A stretch of 12,880 bases of DNA from contig JBFWYO010000108.1 of NCBI GenBank assembly GCA_050186335.1, positions 1 to 12,880 on the forward strand. The letters run 5' to 3'. Position numbers and translations under genes: made by a program. Below, piece by piece: positions 6,864 to 12,880 of the stretch. The number at the start of each line of letters is the position of its first letter. Position 1 is the stretch's first letter. The notes below the pieces were generated by a model. The model had not been told where the DNA came from. It made no database searches and saw only the letters and a program-made list of their open reading frames with translations. This stretch comes from JBFWYO01 sp050186335 (lineage in GTDB: Bacteria; Pseudomonadota; Alphaproteobacteria; Bin65).

Positions 6864-8102
6864 ATGAGCGCGCCCAAAGTCTATCTGCTCGGCGGCTATC
6901 AAACCGATTTCAAGCGCAACTTCGCGGGCGAGAAGCTTTCGATCCACGACATGATGCGCGAAGCGGTTGACGGCGCAATGCGGGAAACCGGCATCGAGCC
7001 GGTGGAAATTCAGGCGGCGCATGTCGGCAATGCGTTCGGCGAGCTGTTCGTCAACCAGGCGCAGCTGGGCGGCTTCTTTGCCTCGCTGCATCCGGAGTTT
7101 TCCGGCCTGCCCAGCTCGCGGCACGAGGGCGCGTGCGCATCTGGCTCGCTGGCGGGTCTGGGCGCGCAAGCGGATATCCAGGCCGGGCATTACGACCTGG
7201 TCGCGGTGGTCGGCGTCGAAATGATGCGCAACGTCAGCTCGCAGCAGGCCGCCGACAACATGGGCACGGCGGCGTGGGTCGGCCGCGAGGCGCAGGATGC
7301 GCAATGGCTGTGGCCTTACATGTTCGCCAAGCTGGGCGACGAGTACGAGCGCAGATACGGGCTCAAGCGAGAGTATCTGGCCGGCATCGCCAAGCTCAAT
7401 TTCGCCAATGCCAAGCGCAACCCGAACGCGCAGACGCGCGCATGGAAATTCACCGACGCCAGTTTCGCCGACGACGATGCCGCCAACCCGCGCGTCGAGG
7501 GCCGCATCCGCAAGCAGGATTGCGGGCAGATTACCGACGGCGGCATCTGCGTGTTCCTGGCCTCCGAAGCCTACGCGGCGGATTACGCCAAGCGGCAAAA
7601 TATCAAACTTGCCGACATCCCCTACATAAAGGGCTGGGGCCATCGCACGGCGACCATGCTGTTCGCCGACAAACTCAAGGAAAGCCACAACGGGCCGTAT
7701 GTGCTGCCGCATGTGCGCGGCACCATCACCGATGCGCACAAGCGCGCGGGACTCGGCGGCGTCGAGCAGATCGACGCGATCGAGACGCACGATTGCTTCA
7801 CCACCACCGAATACATGGCGATCGACCATTTCGGCATCACCAAGCCGGGCGAAAGCTGGAAGGCGGTCGAGGACGGCAGGATCGCCGGCGACGGCGCGAT
7901 TCCGGTCAACCCGAGCGGCGGCCTGATCGGCGCCGGGCATCCGGTCGGGGCCACGGGTGTGCGCATGCTGCTCGACGCCTACAAGCAGACCACGGGCACG
8001 GCCGGCGACTATCAGGTGAACGGCTGCAAGACGCTGCAGACTTTAAATATTGGTGGCAGCGGCACGACGACAGTGAGCTTCATCGTCTCGACTGCGGCTT
8101 AA
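6864..8102 (+). CDS. SCP2-type thiolase (acetyl-CoA acyltransferase superfamily)
   Basis: This 412-aa thiolase-fold enzyme carries the nucleophile Cys91 in HEGACASG. The SCP2/SCP-x-type second-half motif ETHDCFTTTEY (307-317) replaces the classical NEAFA, and GAGHPVGATG (356-365) supplies the catalytic His359. The C-terminal VNGCKTLQTLNIGGSG is at 385-400. SCP2-type thiolases cleave 3-oxoacyl-CoA, often branched or sterol side-chain substrates, with CoA. Some bacterial members act as aldolases or as partners of other proteins. No SCP2 lipid-binding domain is fused, so it is the thiolase domain alone. GGAGGA at 6853-6858 supports the ATG at 6864. Its stop is 3 bp before the next thiolase, implying a co-translated pair. 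Cytoplasmic. Confidence 0.9.
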   Translation: MSAPKVYLLGGYQTDFKRNFAGEKLSIHDMMREAVDGAMRETGIEPVEIQAAHVGNAFGELFVNQAQLGGFFASLHPEFSGLPSSRHEGACASGSLAGLGAQADIQAGHYDLVAVVGVEMMRNVSSQQAADNMGTAAWVGREAQDAQWLWPYMFAKLGDEYERRYGLKREYLAGIAKLNFANAKRNPNAQTRAWKFTDASFADDDAANPRVEGRIRKQDCGQITDGGICVFLASEAYAADYAKRQNIKLADIPYIKGWGHRTATMLFADKLKESHNGPYVLPHVRGTITDAHKRAGLGGVEQIDAIETHDCFTTTEYMAIDHFGITKPGESWKAVEDGRIAGDGAIPVNPSGGLIGAGHPVGATGVRMLLDAYKQTTGTAGDYQVNGCKTLQTLNIGGSGTTTVSFIVSTAA

Positions 8103-8105
8103 ACG

Positions 8106-9308
8106 ATGGACGCCTATATCCTGGATTGGGTGCGCACGCCGCGCGGGCGCGGCCGCGAGGACGGTTCGCTGGCCAAGACCAAGCCGGTCGAATTGCTGCG
8201 GCAACTCTACGCAGCGCTCGAACACCGCAGCCACGCCGCGCAGCACGTCGAGAGCGTCATCCTCGGCTGCGTGACCGAGTTCGGCGACCAGGGCGCCAAT
8301 ATCGCGAAAATCTCGGCGCTGTATGCCGGCTGGCCCAACCAGGTTGCCGGCTCGACGATCAATAATTTCTGTGCCTCGGGCCTGTCGGCGTGCGAAACCG
8401 CAACGCTCAAGCTCGCCACCGGCAGCGAGCAGCTGGTCGTGGCGGGCGGCGTGGAGTCGATGTCGCGCGTGCCGATGTTCGCCGACAAGGGCGCTTACTT
8501 CACCGACAAAGAGGTGATGAAAAAAGCCAAATTCGTCGCCATCGGCATCGCCGCCGATCTAGTCGCGACGATGGACAAGATCGACCGCAAGGATGCCGAC
8601 GCATTCGCTGTCGAATCGCACCGGCGCGCCGCCGTCGCGCACGCCGCGGGCAAGCTGCGCGGCTCGCTGGTCGAGGTGAAAGACGAATCGGGTGCCGTCG
8701 TACTCGACCGCGACGAGAATGTGCGCGGCAACGCGAGCGTCGACAAGATCGCCGCCATGCCGCCGTTCTTCGCGGAGATGGGCGCCGCCGGCATCGATGC
8801 GATGATCCTCAAGCATTTCCCGCTGCTCGGCGAAATCCGCCACATCCATACCGTCGCCAACGCGCCGGCGATGGCGGACGGCGCCGCGCTGGTGCTGATG
8901 GGCACAGCGGCGAAAGCGCAGCAACTGGGCCTGAAACGGCGCGCGCGCATCCGCGCGGTGGCGAATCATGCCGACGATCCGCTGGTCATGCTGACCGCGG
9001 GCGGCGTCGCATCCGAAAAAGCGCTGAAAAAAGCCGGGCTCGCGATGCGGGACATCGACCTGTTCGAGGTCAACGAAGCCTTCGCCGCGGTGCCGATTAA
9101 ATTCATGCGCGACTACAAGATCGATGCCGACAAATTCAACGTCAACGGCGGCGCCATCGCCACCGGCCACGCGATGGGCGCGACAGGCGCGATCCTGGTC
9201 GGTACCTGCCTCGACGAATTGGAAGCGCGCGGCCAGCAATTCGGATTGATCTCGATCGTCGGCGCGGCTGGCCTCGGCATGGCCATGGTCATCGAGCGCG
9301 TCGCATGA
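8106..9308 (+). CDS. Thiolase family protein (acetyl-CoA C-acyltransferase-like) lacking the second catalytic Cys
   Basis: This 400-aa protein is of classical thiolase length. The acylated nucleophile Cys89 is in NNFCASGLSA, with GGVESMSRVPM at 114-124, the NEAF motif at 323-326, and His355 in NGGAIATGHAMGATG. The usual C-terminal motif C-x-G-G-G-x-G is replaced by IVGAAGLG (384-391), with no Cys in that segment. Val385 aligns best with the missing residue. In characterised thiolases that Cys is the acid/base that activates the second substrate, so this enzyme is either atypical in mechanism or specialised. The ATG at 8106 is 3 bp after the previous stop with no clear ribosome site, and the 3' end overlaps the SDR gene by 4 bp (ATGA). 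Expected role: thiolytic shortening of a 3-oxoacyl-CoA in the same pathway. Confidence 0.87.
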   Translation: MDAYILDWVRTPRGRGREDGSLAKTKPVELLRQLYAALEHRSHAAQHVESVILGCVTEFGDQGANIAKISALYAGWPNQVAGSTINNFCASGLSACETATLKLATGSEQLVVAGGVESMSRVPMFADKGAYFTDKEVMKKAKFVAIGIAADLVATMDKIDRKDADAFAVESHRRAAVAHAAGKLRGSLVEVKDESGAVVLDRDENVRGNASVDKIAAMPPFFAEMGAAGIDAMILKHFPLLGEIRHIHTVANAPAMADGAALVLMGTAAKAQQLGLKRRARIRAVANHADDPLVMLTAGGVASEKALKKAGLAMRDIDLFEVNEAFAAVPIKFMRDYKIDADKFNVNGGAIATGHAMGATGAILVGTCLDELEARGQQFGLISIVGAAGLGMAMVIERVA

Positions 9309-10207
9309 CGATTAACTTCGACGGACGCGTGGCGCTGATCACCGGCGCGGGCAAGGGCCTCGGCCGCGCCTACGCGCTGCTGCTGGCCGAGCGCGGCTGC
9401 AAGCTGGTGGTCAACAACCGCAAGCACGCCGGCGACGGCGCCCAGGGCTCGGCCGACCGTCTGGTCGACGAGATCGCGGCCAAGGGCGGGCACGCGGTCG
9501 CCAACTACGACAGCGTCGAAGACGCAGGATCGGGCGCGCGCATGGTGCAGCAATCGCTCGACGCGTTCGGCCGGCTGGACATCCTGATCAACAACGCCGG
9601 CGTCGACCAGTTCGCCGCGTTCCACAAGCTCGCGTTGGACGATTTCCGCCGCATCTTCGAGATCAATTTCTTCGGCAGCGTGTACGTCACGCACGCCGCG
9701 ATCCCGGTCATGCGCAAGGCAGGCTACGGGCGGATCGTCTTCTCGTCCTCGTCGGCCGGCCTATTCGGCCTGCACGGGCTTTCCGCCTATTCCGCTTCGA
9801 AGGCGGCGCTGCTCGGCTTCATGCAGGCGATCAACCAGGAAGGCGCTTCGCACAATATCCTCGCCAACGCCATCGTGCCGTATGCGGCGACGCAGATGAC
9901 CGAAAAACACCTGACGCCGGAGCTGATCAGGCTCATGGCGCCGGAATTCGTGGCGCCGATGGTCGCCTATCTGGTCAGCCAGCAGTGCACGACCGGCGGC
10001 GATGCGATCTGCGCCGGATTCGGCCGCTTCTGCCGCGCCTACAACGTGCAGAACGACGGCATCGGCGTGGCGACGCTCGACCGGCTTACACCGGAGACCC
10101 TGGCGGCCGAATACGCCGCGATCCGCGACATGTCGAACGCCGCGAACTATCGCATGGCGACCGACGCGTTCCAGGCCATGGCGTCGCAAGCGAGGCTGAA
10201 ACCGTGA
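9305..10207 (+). CDS. Short-chain dehydrogenase/reductase, HSD17B4-like 3-hydroxyacyl-CoA dehydrogenase
   Basis: This 300-aa classical SDR has the NAD(P)-binding TGAGKGLG at 13-20, NNAG at 96-99, and the catalytic set Ser149/Ser150, Tyr162 and Lys166 (YSASK). The extended C-terminus with EFVAPMVAYLVSQQC (about 214-228) and the following glycine-rich segment resemble the dehydrogenase domain of peroxisomal multifunctional enzyme type 2 (HSD17B4), not a generic 250-aa SDR. That family oxidises (3R)-hydroxyacyl-CoA to 3-oxoacyl-CoA, the substrate a thiolase then cleaves. The hydratase and SCP2 domains that are fused in the eukaryotic protein are absent. The gene overlaps the thiolase before it (ATGA) and the membrane protein after it (GTGA), each by 4 bp, so the three are translationally coupled. 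Confidence 0.88.
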   Translation: MTINFDGRVALITGAGKGLGRAYALLLAERGCKLVVNNRKHAGDGAQGSADRLVDEIAAKGGHAVANYDSVEDAGSGARMVQQSLDAFGRLDILINNAGVDQFAAFHKLALDDFRRIFEINFFGSVYVTHAAIPVMRKAGYGRIVFSSSSAGLFGLHGLSAYSASKAALLGFMQAINQEGASHNILANAIVPYAATQMTEKHLTPELIRLMAPEFVAPMVAYLVSQQCTTGGDAICAGFGRFCRAYNVQNDGIGVATLDRLTPETLAAEYAAIRDMSNAANYRMATDAFQAMASQARLKP

Positions 10208-11007
10208 CCGCAACCATTCTGCGTGTCCTTGCCGTCAACTTCGTCGTGGTCATGGCGTGCATGACGCTGCTGTGGCTGATCGCGCTCAAACTCAAGGACG
10301 TCAGCATCGTCGACAGTTTCTGGGGCCCGGGCTTCGCGGTGGTCGCCGTCACCACCGCGCTGCTCGTCCACCCGGCAAGCGCGCAGGCTTCGATCATCGG
10401 CGCGTTGACGTTCGTCTGGGCCATGCGCCTGGGCGCCTATCTCACCTGGCGTAAATGGGGCGAAGGCGAGGACCCGCGCTACACCGCGTTCATGAGCAAG
10501 GTCGAAGGCAACAAGGCGCTGTTCGCGTTCAAGCGCGTGTTCGGCATGCAGGGCGTCATCATGTGGCTGATCTCGATCCCGGTGCAGCTCGGCATGATCC
10601 TGCCGATGCCGCCCGCAATCGGCCCGTTCATGATCTTCGGCATGCTCGTCTGACTGCTCGGATTCGCGTTCGAGACCGTCGGTGACTGGCAGATGATGCG
10701 CTTCAAGGCCGATCCCGCGAACGCCGGCAAGGTCATGGACCGCGGCCTGTGGCGCTATACGCGGCATCCGAACTATTTCGGCGACGCCGCCGTGTGGTTC
10801 GGCCTCTGGTTCATGGCGTGCGAGAACCCGTGGAACGTGTTCACGATCTTCGCGCCGGTGTGGATGACGTATTTATTGCTGAAAGTGACCGGCGCCGCCC
10901 TGCTCGAACGCCGGCTGAAGCGCGCCAAGCCGGAATACGAAGCGTACGTCAAGCGCACCAGCGGCTTCGTGCCGTGGCGGCCGAAAAAGGCGAAGCCGGC
11001 AGAGTAA
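10204..11007 (+). pseudogene. DUF1295/steroid 5-alpha-reductase-like membrane protein, interrupted by in-frame TGA
   Basis: Read through, this is a 267-aa integral membrane protein, normal for DUF1295 proteins (related to steroid 5-alpha-reductase and isoprenylcysteine methyltransferase folds). Hydrophobic segments start at about residue 5. Family motifs are VDSFWGPGF (36-44) before the stop, and GFAFETVGDWQ plus GLWRYTRHPNYFG (181-193) after it. Codon 150 (10651-10653) is TGA. Homology continues in the same frame on both sides with no shift, and the aligned family residue is probably Trp, so a single TGG-to-TGA change explains it. TGA is a normal stop elsewhere in this window, so recoding is unlikely. 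The start is GTG at 10204, overlapping the SDR stop (GTGA). Alternatives are a sequencing error or two translated pieces. A restart at ATG 10693 would lack the N-terminal membrane half. Confidence 0.8.
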
Positions 11008-11033
11008 TATCTCGTAGCTTCGCCCGCTCCGAA

Positions 11034-11153
11034 TTGTCACCCCGGACCAGCCGCGCGCAGCGCGGCGCCGATCCGGGGTCCAGGGTGGGACACGCCATGC
11101 GAGTCGAGCCAACCTGGACCCCGGCTCTCCGCTGCGCTGCGGCCGGGGTGACA
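11034..11153. repeat. 120-bp palindromic intergenic element, copy 1
   Basis: Outer arms TTGTCACCCCGG...CCGGGGTGACA enclose two hairpins. Arm A runs CCCCGGA...TCCGGGG with an inner CCGCGC-gca-GCGCGG. Arm B runs CCCCGGC...GCCGGGG with an inner CCGC...GCGG. Between them GGGGTCCAGG pairs with CCTGGACCCC, so the single strand can fold as a cloverleaf or in alternative pairings. Confidence 0.85.
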
Positions 11154-11198
11154 TGGGAAATGGGCGCCAACTTCCGGCGCCGAGGCGACAGTACCGAA

Positions 11199-11318
11199 TT
11201 GTCACCCCGGACAAGCCGCGCACTGCGCGGCGCCGATCCGGGGTCCAGGATGGCAAACACCATGTGAGTCGATTTAGCCTGGACCCCGCCTCTCCGCTGC
11301 GCTGTGGCCGGGGTGACA
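11199..11318. repeat. 120-bp palindromic intergenic element, copy 2
   Basis: Same architecture and exact length as copy 1, starting 165 bp later. It is the most diverged of the three (for example GACCCCGCCTC and GCTGTGGCC in arm B), but the outer TTGTCACCCCGG...CCGGGGTGACA arms are intact. Confidence 0.85.
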
Positions 11319-11363
11319 CGGGAAATGGGCGCCAACTTCTGGCGCCGAGGCGACAGTACCGAA

Positions 11364-11483
11364 TTGTCACCCCGGACAAGCCGCGCACCGCGCGGCGCCG
11401 ATCCGGGGTCCAGGGTGGCAAACGCCATGCGAGTCGATCCAGCCTGGACCCCGGCTCTCCGCTGCGCTGCGGCCGGGGTGACA
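11364..11483. repeat. 120-bp palindromic intergenic element, copy 3
   Basis: Third unit of the tandem array, again 165 bp after the previous start. Arms A and B and the central TCCAGG/CCTGGA pairing are intact. The spacer after it departs from the earlier pattern (GGAAATGGGCGACATCC...), marking the end of the array. It sits 55 bp from the stop of the convergent dehydrogenase gene. Confidence 0.85.
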
Positions 11484-11538
11484 TCGGAAATGGGCGACAT
11501 CCTCCGGGGCCGGGGTGATGCGGCTGGTTTGTATATCC

Positions 11539-12441
11539 CTATTTCATCCGCGGCGGATTCACGCGGGATTGCTGGCACACCAGATCGAGCAGCGCCGAGA
11601 AATCGCGCATCGCGTAATCGTCGGTGCCCTTGGCGACGCTGAGCGCCTCGCGCGCGGCGGCCCCCATCGGCACCGGCACGCCGAACTTGCCGGCCGCGTC
11701 GACCACCAGCGACATGTCCTTGTGCGCGAGCTCGATGCGGAAGCCCGGCGCGGTGTCGCCGGATAACACCTTTATCGGCCACATCCTGGTGAGATGCCCG
11801 TTGGTGGCGGTCGTGCCGGTGCAAACCTCAAGGGTTGTCTTGATGTCGAGCCCGAATTTCTGCGCCAGCGCGAGCGCCTCGGCGGTCAGCTGGCACGACG
11901 CGACCGCCAGGAAATTGTTCACCAGCTTCATGCGGATGCCGGCGCCGGCCGGTCCGCAATGGATGATCGTGGTACCCATGCCGCCCAGCGCCGGCTTGAC
12001 GCGGCCGAAATCGTTGTCGGACGCGCCGACCATGAACAGGCTTTCGCCGGTTATCGCTTGGGTGACCGTACGGCCGACCGGCGCGTCGACGAAGCCGAGC
12101 CCCGCCTCGCGCAGGCGCGCGGCCAGCTTGTCGGTGACGATCGGGTCGATTGTGCTCATGTCGACCACCAGCGTGTCCTTGCGCGCCGCGGCAGCGATAC
12201 CGCCCGCGCCGAGCACGACCGCTTCGACGTCGGGCGAATTCGGCAGCATGGTGAAGACGATGTCGGCCGCGCGCGCGACTTCGGCGACACTGCCCACAGC
12301 CCTGGCGCCCAGCGCCGAAATCGCTTTCACCGGCGCAGCGTCGGTATCGTAGACCACCAGCGCGAAGCCCTTCTTGGCCAGATTCGACGCCATGGGCTTC
12401 CCCATCGCCCCCAGGCCGATGAAGCCGATCGTTTCGGTCAT
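11539..12441 (-). CDS. NAD(P)-dependent beta-hydroxyacid dehydrogenase, sulfolactaldehyde reductase (YihU)-like
   Basis: This 300-aa protein belongs to the 3-hydroxyisobutyrate/tartronate semialdehyde reductase family. The N-terminal Rossmann motif is FIGLGAMGKPMASNL (7-21). The substrate loop at 119-125 reads DAPVGRT where common family members have DAPVSGG. The catalytic Lys172 is in GIRMKLVNN (168-176), with Asn175/Asn176 and a further conserved Lys241 in ELAHKDMSL. The VGRT loop, the ITGESLFMVG segment and WPIKVLSGDTAPGF (221-234) recall E. coli YihU, which reduces 3-sulfolactaldehyde with NADH in sulfoquinovose breakdown (from memory). No other sulfoglycolysis gene is nearby, so the substrate may be another acidic aldehyde or hydroxyacid. 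The ATG at 12441 has GAGGAG 9 nt upstream (12451-12456). The gene converges with the catabolic operon and looks monocistronic. Cytoplasmic. Confidence 0.85.
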   Translation of the reverse strand: MTETIGFIGLGAMGKPMASNLAKKGFALVVYDTDAAPVKAISALGARAVGSVAEVARAADIVFTMLPNSPDVEAVVLGAGGIAAAARKDTLVVDMSTIDPIVTDKLAARLREAGLGFVDAPVGRTVTQAITGESLFMVGASDNDFGRVKPALGGMGTTIIHCGPAGAGIRMKLVNNFLAVASCQLTAEALALAQKFGLDIKTTLEVCTGTTATNGHLTRMWPIKVLSGDTAPGFRIELAHKDMSLVVDAAGKFGVPVPMGAAAREALSVAKGTDDYAMRDFSALLDLVCQQSRVNPPRMK

Positions 12442-12477
12442 TCCGGTGCGCTCCTCGATCGCGGTTTTTGTTGCGCC

Positions 12478-12506
12478 AGTTTAGCCCGCGTGGGAGCCGG
12501 CCCCAA
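12478..12506 (-). promoter_or_regulatory. Weak candidate promoter of the beta-hydroxyacid dehydrogenase gene
   Basis: On the minus strand TTGGGG (12501-12506, 3/6 to -35) and TAAACT (12478-12483, 4/6 to -10) are 17 bp apart. A start near 12471 would give a leader of about 30 nt. The -35 half overlaps the degenerate palindrome. Low-information match in GC-rich DNA. Confidence 0.27.
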
Positions 12507-12549
12507 CTGTCATTCCGACGAAACCGTGGAGCGACGATGGCGTGACAGT
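12506..12549. repeat. Degenerate short palindrome of the intergenic repeat family
   Basis: ACTGTCA (12506-12512) and TGACAGT (12543-12549) are perfect inverted arms around 30 bp. The right arm leads into 'GACAGTACC', the same sequence that precedes copies 2 and 3 of the 120-bp element, so it looks like a decayed relative or flanking module of that family. Confidence 0.5.
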
Positions 12550-12555
12550 ACCAAT

Positions 12556-12698
12556 GTGTCACCCCGGACCTGGCCCGGACTTGATCCGGGCCAAGCCGCG
12601 CGCGGCGCGGCGCCGATCCGGAGTCCAGGGTCGGACGCACCGCGCGAGTCGATCCAGCCTGGACCCCGGCTCTCCGCTGCGCTGCGGCCGGGGTGACA
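12556..12698. repeat. Palindromic intergenic element, copy 4, with 23-bp hairpin insertion
   Basis: This copy matches the 120-bp unit but is 143 bp long. After CCCCGGAC it carries 23 extra bases (about 12569-12591) that create a hairpin: GGCCCGGA (12572-12579), loop CTTGA, TCCGGGCC (12585-12592). Arm A is thus extended by an extra stem. GATCCGGAGTCC also has one change from the other copies. Confidence 0.8.
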
Positions 12699-12728
12699 AG
12701 GAGAGCTTGGCGCGCGCGATTCCCCACC

Positions 12729-12848
12729 TTGTCACCCCGGTCCAGCCGCGCACCGCGCGGCGCCGATCCGGGGTCCAGGGTGGGACGCACCGCGCGAGTC
12801 GATCCAGCCTCGACCCCGGCTCTTCGCTGCGCTGCGGCCGGGGTGACA
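12729..12848. repeat. 120-bp palindromic intergenic element, copy 5
   Basis: Full-length unit with perfect outer 12-bp arms TTGTCACCCCGG...CCGGGGTGACAA (the last A is at 12849). It lies 30 bp after copy 4. The internal spacer reads GGGACGCACCGCGCGAGTC, which it shares nearly unchanged with copy 4 but not with copies 1-3. Confidence 0.85.
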
Positions 12849-12880
12849 AAGTGAATGGGCGTCGTCGTGAGCCTGTCGAA

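Larger units (their letters stand above)
11010..11538. other. Gene-free region between convergent genes, filled by a tandem palindromic repeat array
   Basis: No credible gene lies here. Open frames across it are periodic, Arg/Pro-rich translations of the repeat. Three 120-bp palindromic units repeat with an exact 165-bp period (starts at 11034, 11199, 11364). The 45-bp spacers are nearly identical between units 1-2 and 2-3, each beginning with a GGGAAATGGGCGCCAACTTC core and ending GGCGACAGTACCGAA, and the spacer diverges after unit 3. The array sits where the plus-strand operon and the minus-strand dehydrogenase gene converge, so its hairpins could act as a bidirectional terminator or mRNA 3' stabiliser (inference). 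Confidence 0.8.
12442..12880. other. Gene-free region with regulatory sequence and palindromic repeats
   Basis: Nothing convincing codes here. Frames crossing it are translations of repeats. It holds the ribosome site and a possible promoter of the minus-strand dehydrogenase, a degenerate palindrome at 12506-12549, a 143-bp variant of the palindromic element, a 120-bp copy, and at the very edge GAGCCTGTCGAA (12869-12880), which looks like the start of a different common bacterial intergenic repeat. The region continues past the window edge. Confidence 0.7.

Noticed and set aside
5679..7940. Very long open frame (753 codons) on the minus strand opposite the oxygenase, hydrolase and thiolase genes
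   Set aside because: It is Arg/Ala/Gly-rich with no recognisable domain and lies antisense to three genes with clear family motifs. Long antisense frames are expected in GC-rich coding DNA.
10651..10653. TGA as selenocysteine or as a Trp codon in an altered code
   Set aside because: The aligned position is Trp-like rather than Cys, and I see no clear selenocysteine stem-loop. TGA is a normal stop for other genes here (for example those ending at 4369, 9308 and 10207), so a simple nonsense change is more likely.
11034..11483. Repeat array as a possible CRISPR
   Set aside because: The units are 120 bp and the spacers are conserved, not unique, with no cas genes. This is the opposite of CRISPR organisation.
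10873..11824. Open frames with internally repeated protein sequence (SPRPQRSGEPGSRL...) across the repeat array
   Set aside because: The protein periodicity is simply the 165-bp DNA period (55 codons). The frames run through palindromic intergenic DNA and into neighbouring genes with no start signal.

Overview
The window is GC-rich, densely coded DNA in which high-GC third codon positions and short or overlapping gene junctions dominate. The gene families (Liv-type ABC transporter, HxlR regulator, MmsB-type dehydrogenase) and the intergenic GTCACCCCGG...CCGGGGTGAC palindromes point to a GC-rich proteobacterium. An alphaproteobacterium is my best guess, because CCCGGACTTGATCCGGG-type palindromes are common there, but nothing in the window fixes the lineage. 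No rRNA, tRNA, CRISPR array, transposase, prophage or plasmid gene is visible.

Layout. (1) Positions 1-2031, minus strand: a branched-chain/hydrophobic amino acid (HAAT) ABC transporter operon in the order livH, livM, livG. LivG is cut by the left edge. A candidate sigma70-like promoter lies at 2121-2150. (2) 2264-3316, plus strand: an unusual double HxlR regulator in which both the winged helix and a Cys/His motif are duplicated. A 23-bp imperfect dyad follows its stop codon. (3) 3356-11007, plus strand: seven closely spaced or overlapping genes for a nitronate monooxygenase-like flavoprotein, a carotenoid/stilbene cleavage oxygenase, an HSL-type alpha/beta hydrolase, an SCP2-type thiolase, a second thiolase, an HSD17B4-like short-chain dehydrogenase, and a DUF1295/steroid 5-alpha-reductase-like membrane protein. 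The last gene is broken by an in-frame TGA. (4) 11010-11538: no gene, but three tandem 120-bp palindromic elements with an exact 165-bp period. (5) 11539-12441, minus strand: a beta-hydroxyacid dehydrogenase resembling sulfolactaldehyde reductase YihU. (6) 12442-12880: no gene, a degenerate palindrome and two more copies of the 120-bp element, one carrying a 23-bp hairpin insertion.

Working together (inference). The plus-strand cluster looks like a catabolic operon. The cleavage oxygenase would split an alkene of an apocarotenoid, stilbenoid or phenylpropanoid. The hydrolase, HSD17B4-like dehydrogenase and two thiolases would open and shorten the products as CoA esters. The flavoprotein and the 5-alpha-reductase-like protein could act on nitro/enone or double-bond chemistry. 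No acyl-CoA ligase, acyl-CoA dehydrogenase or enoyl-CoA hydratase lies in the window, so the route cannot be complete here. The double HxlR protein, with its dyad directly before the first catabolic gene, is the obvious candidate regulator. The divergent Liv transporter could import the substrate, since this transporter class also carries aromatic acids.
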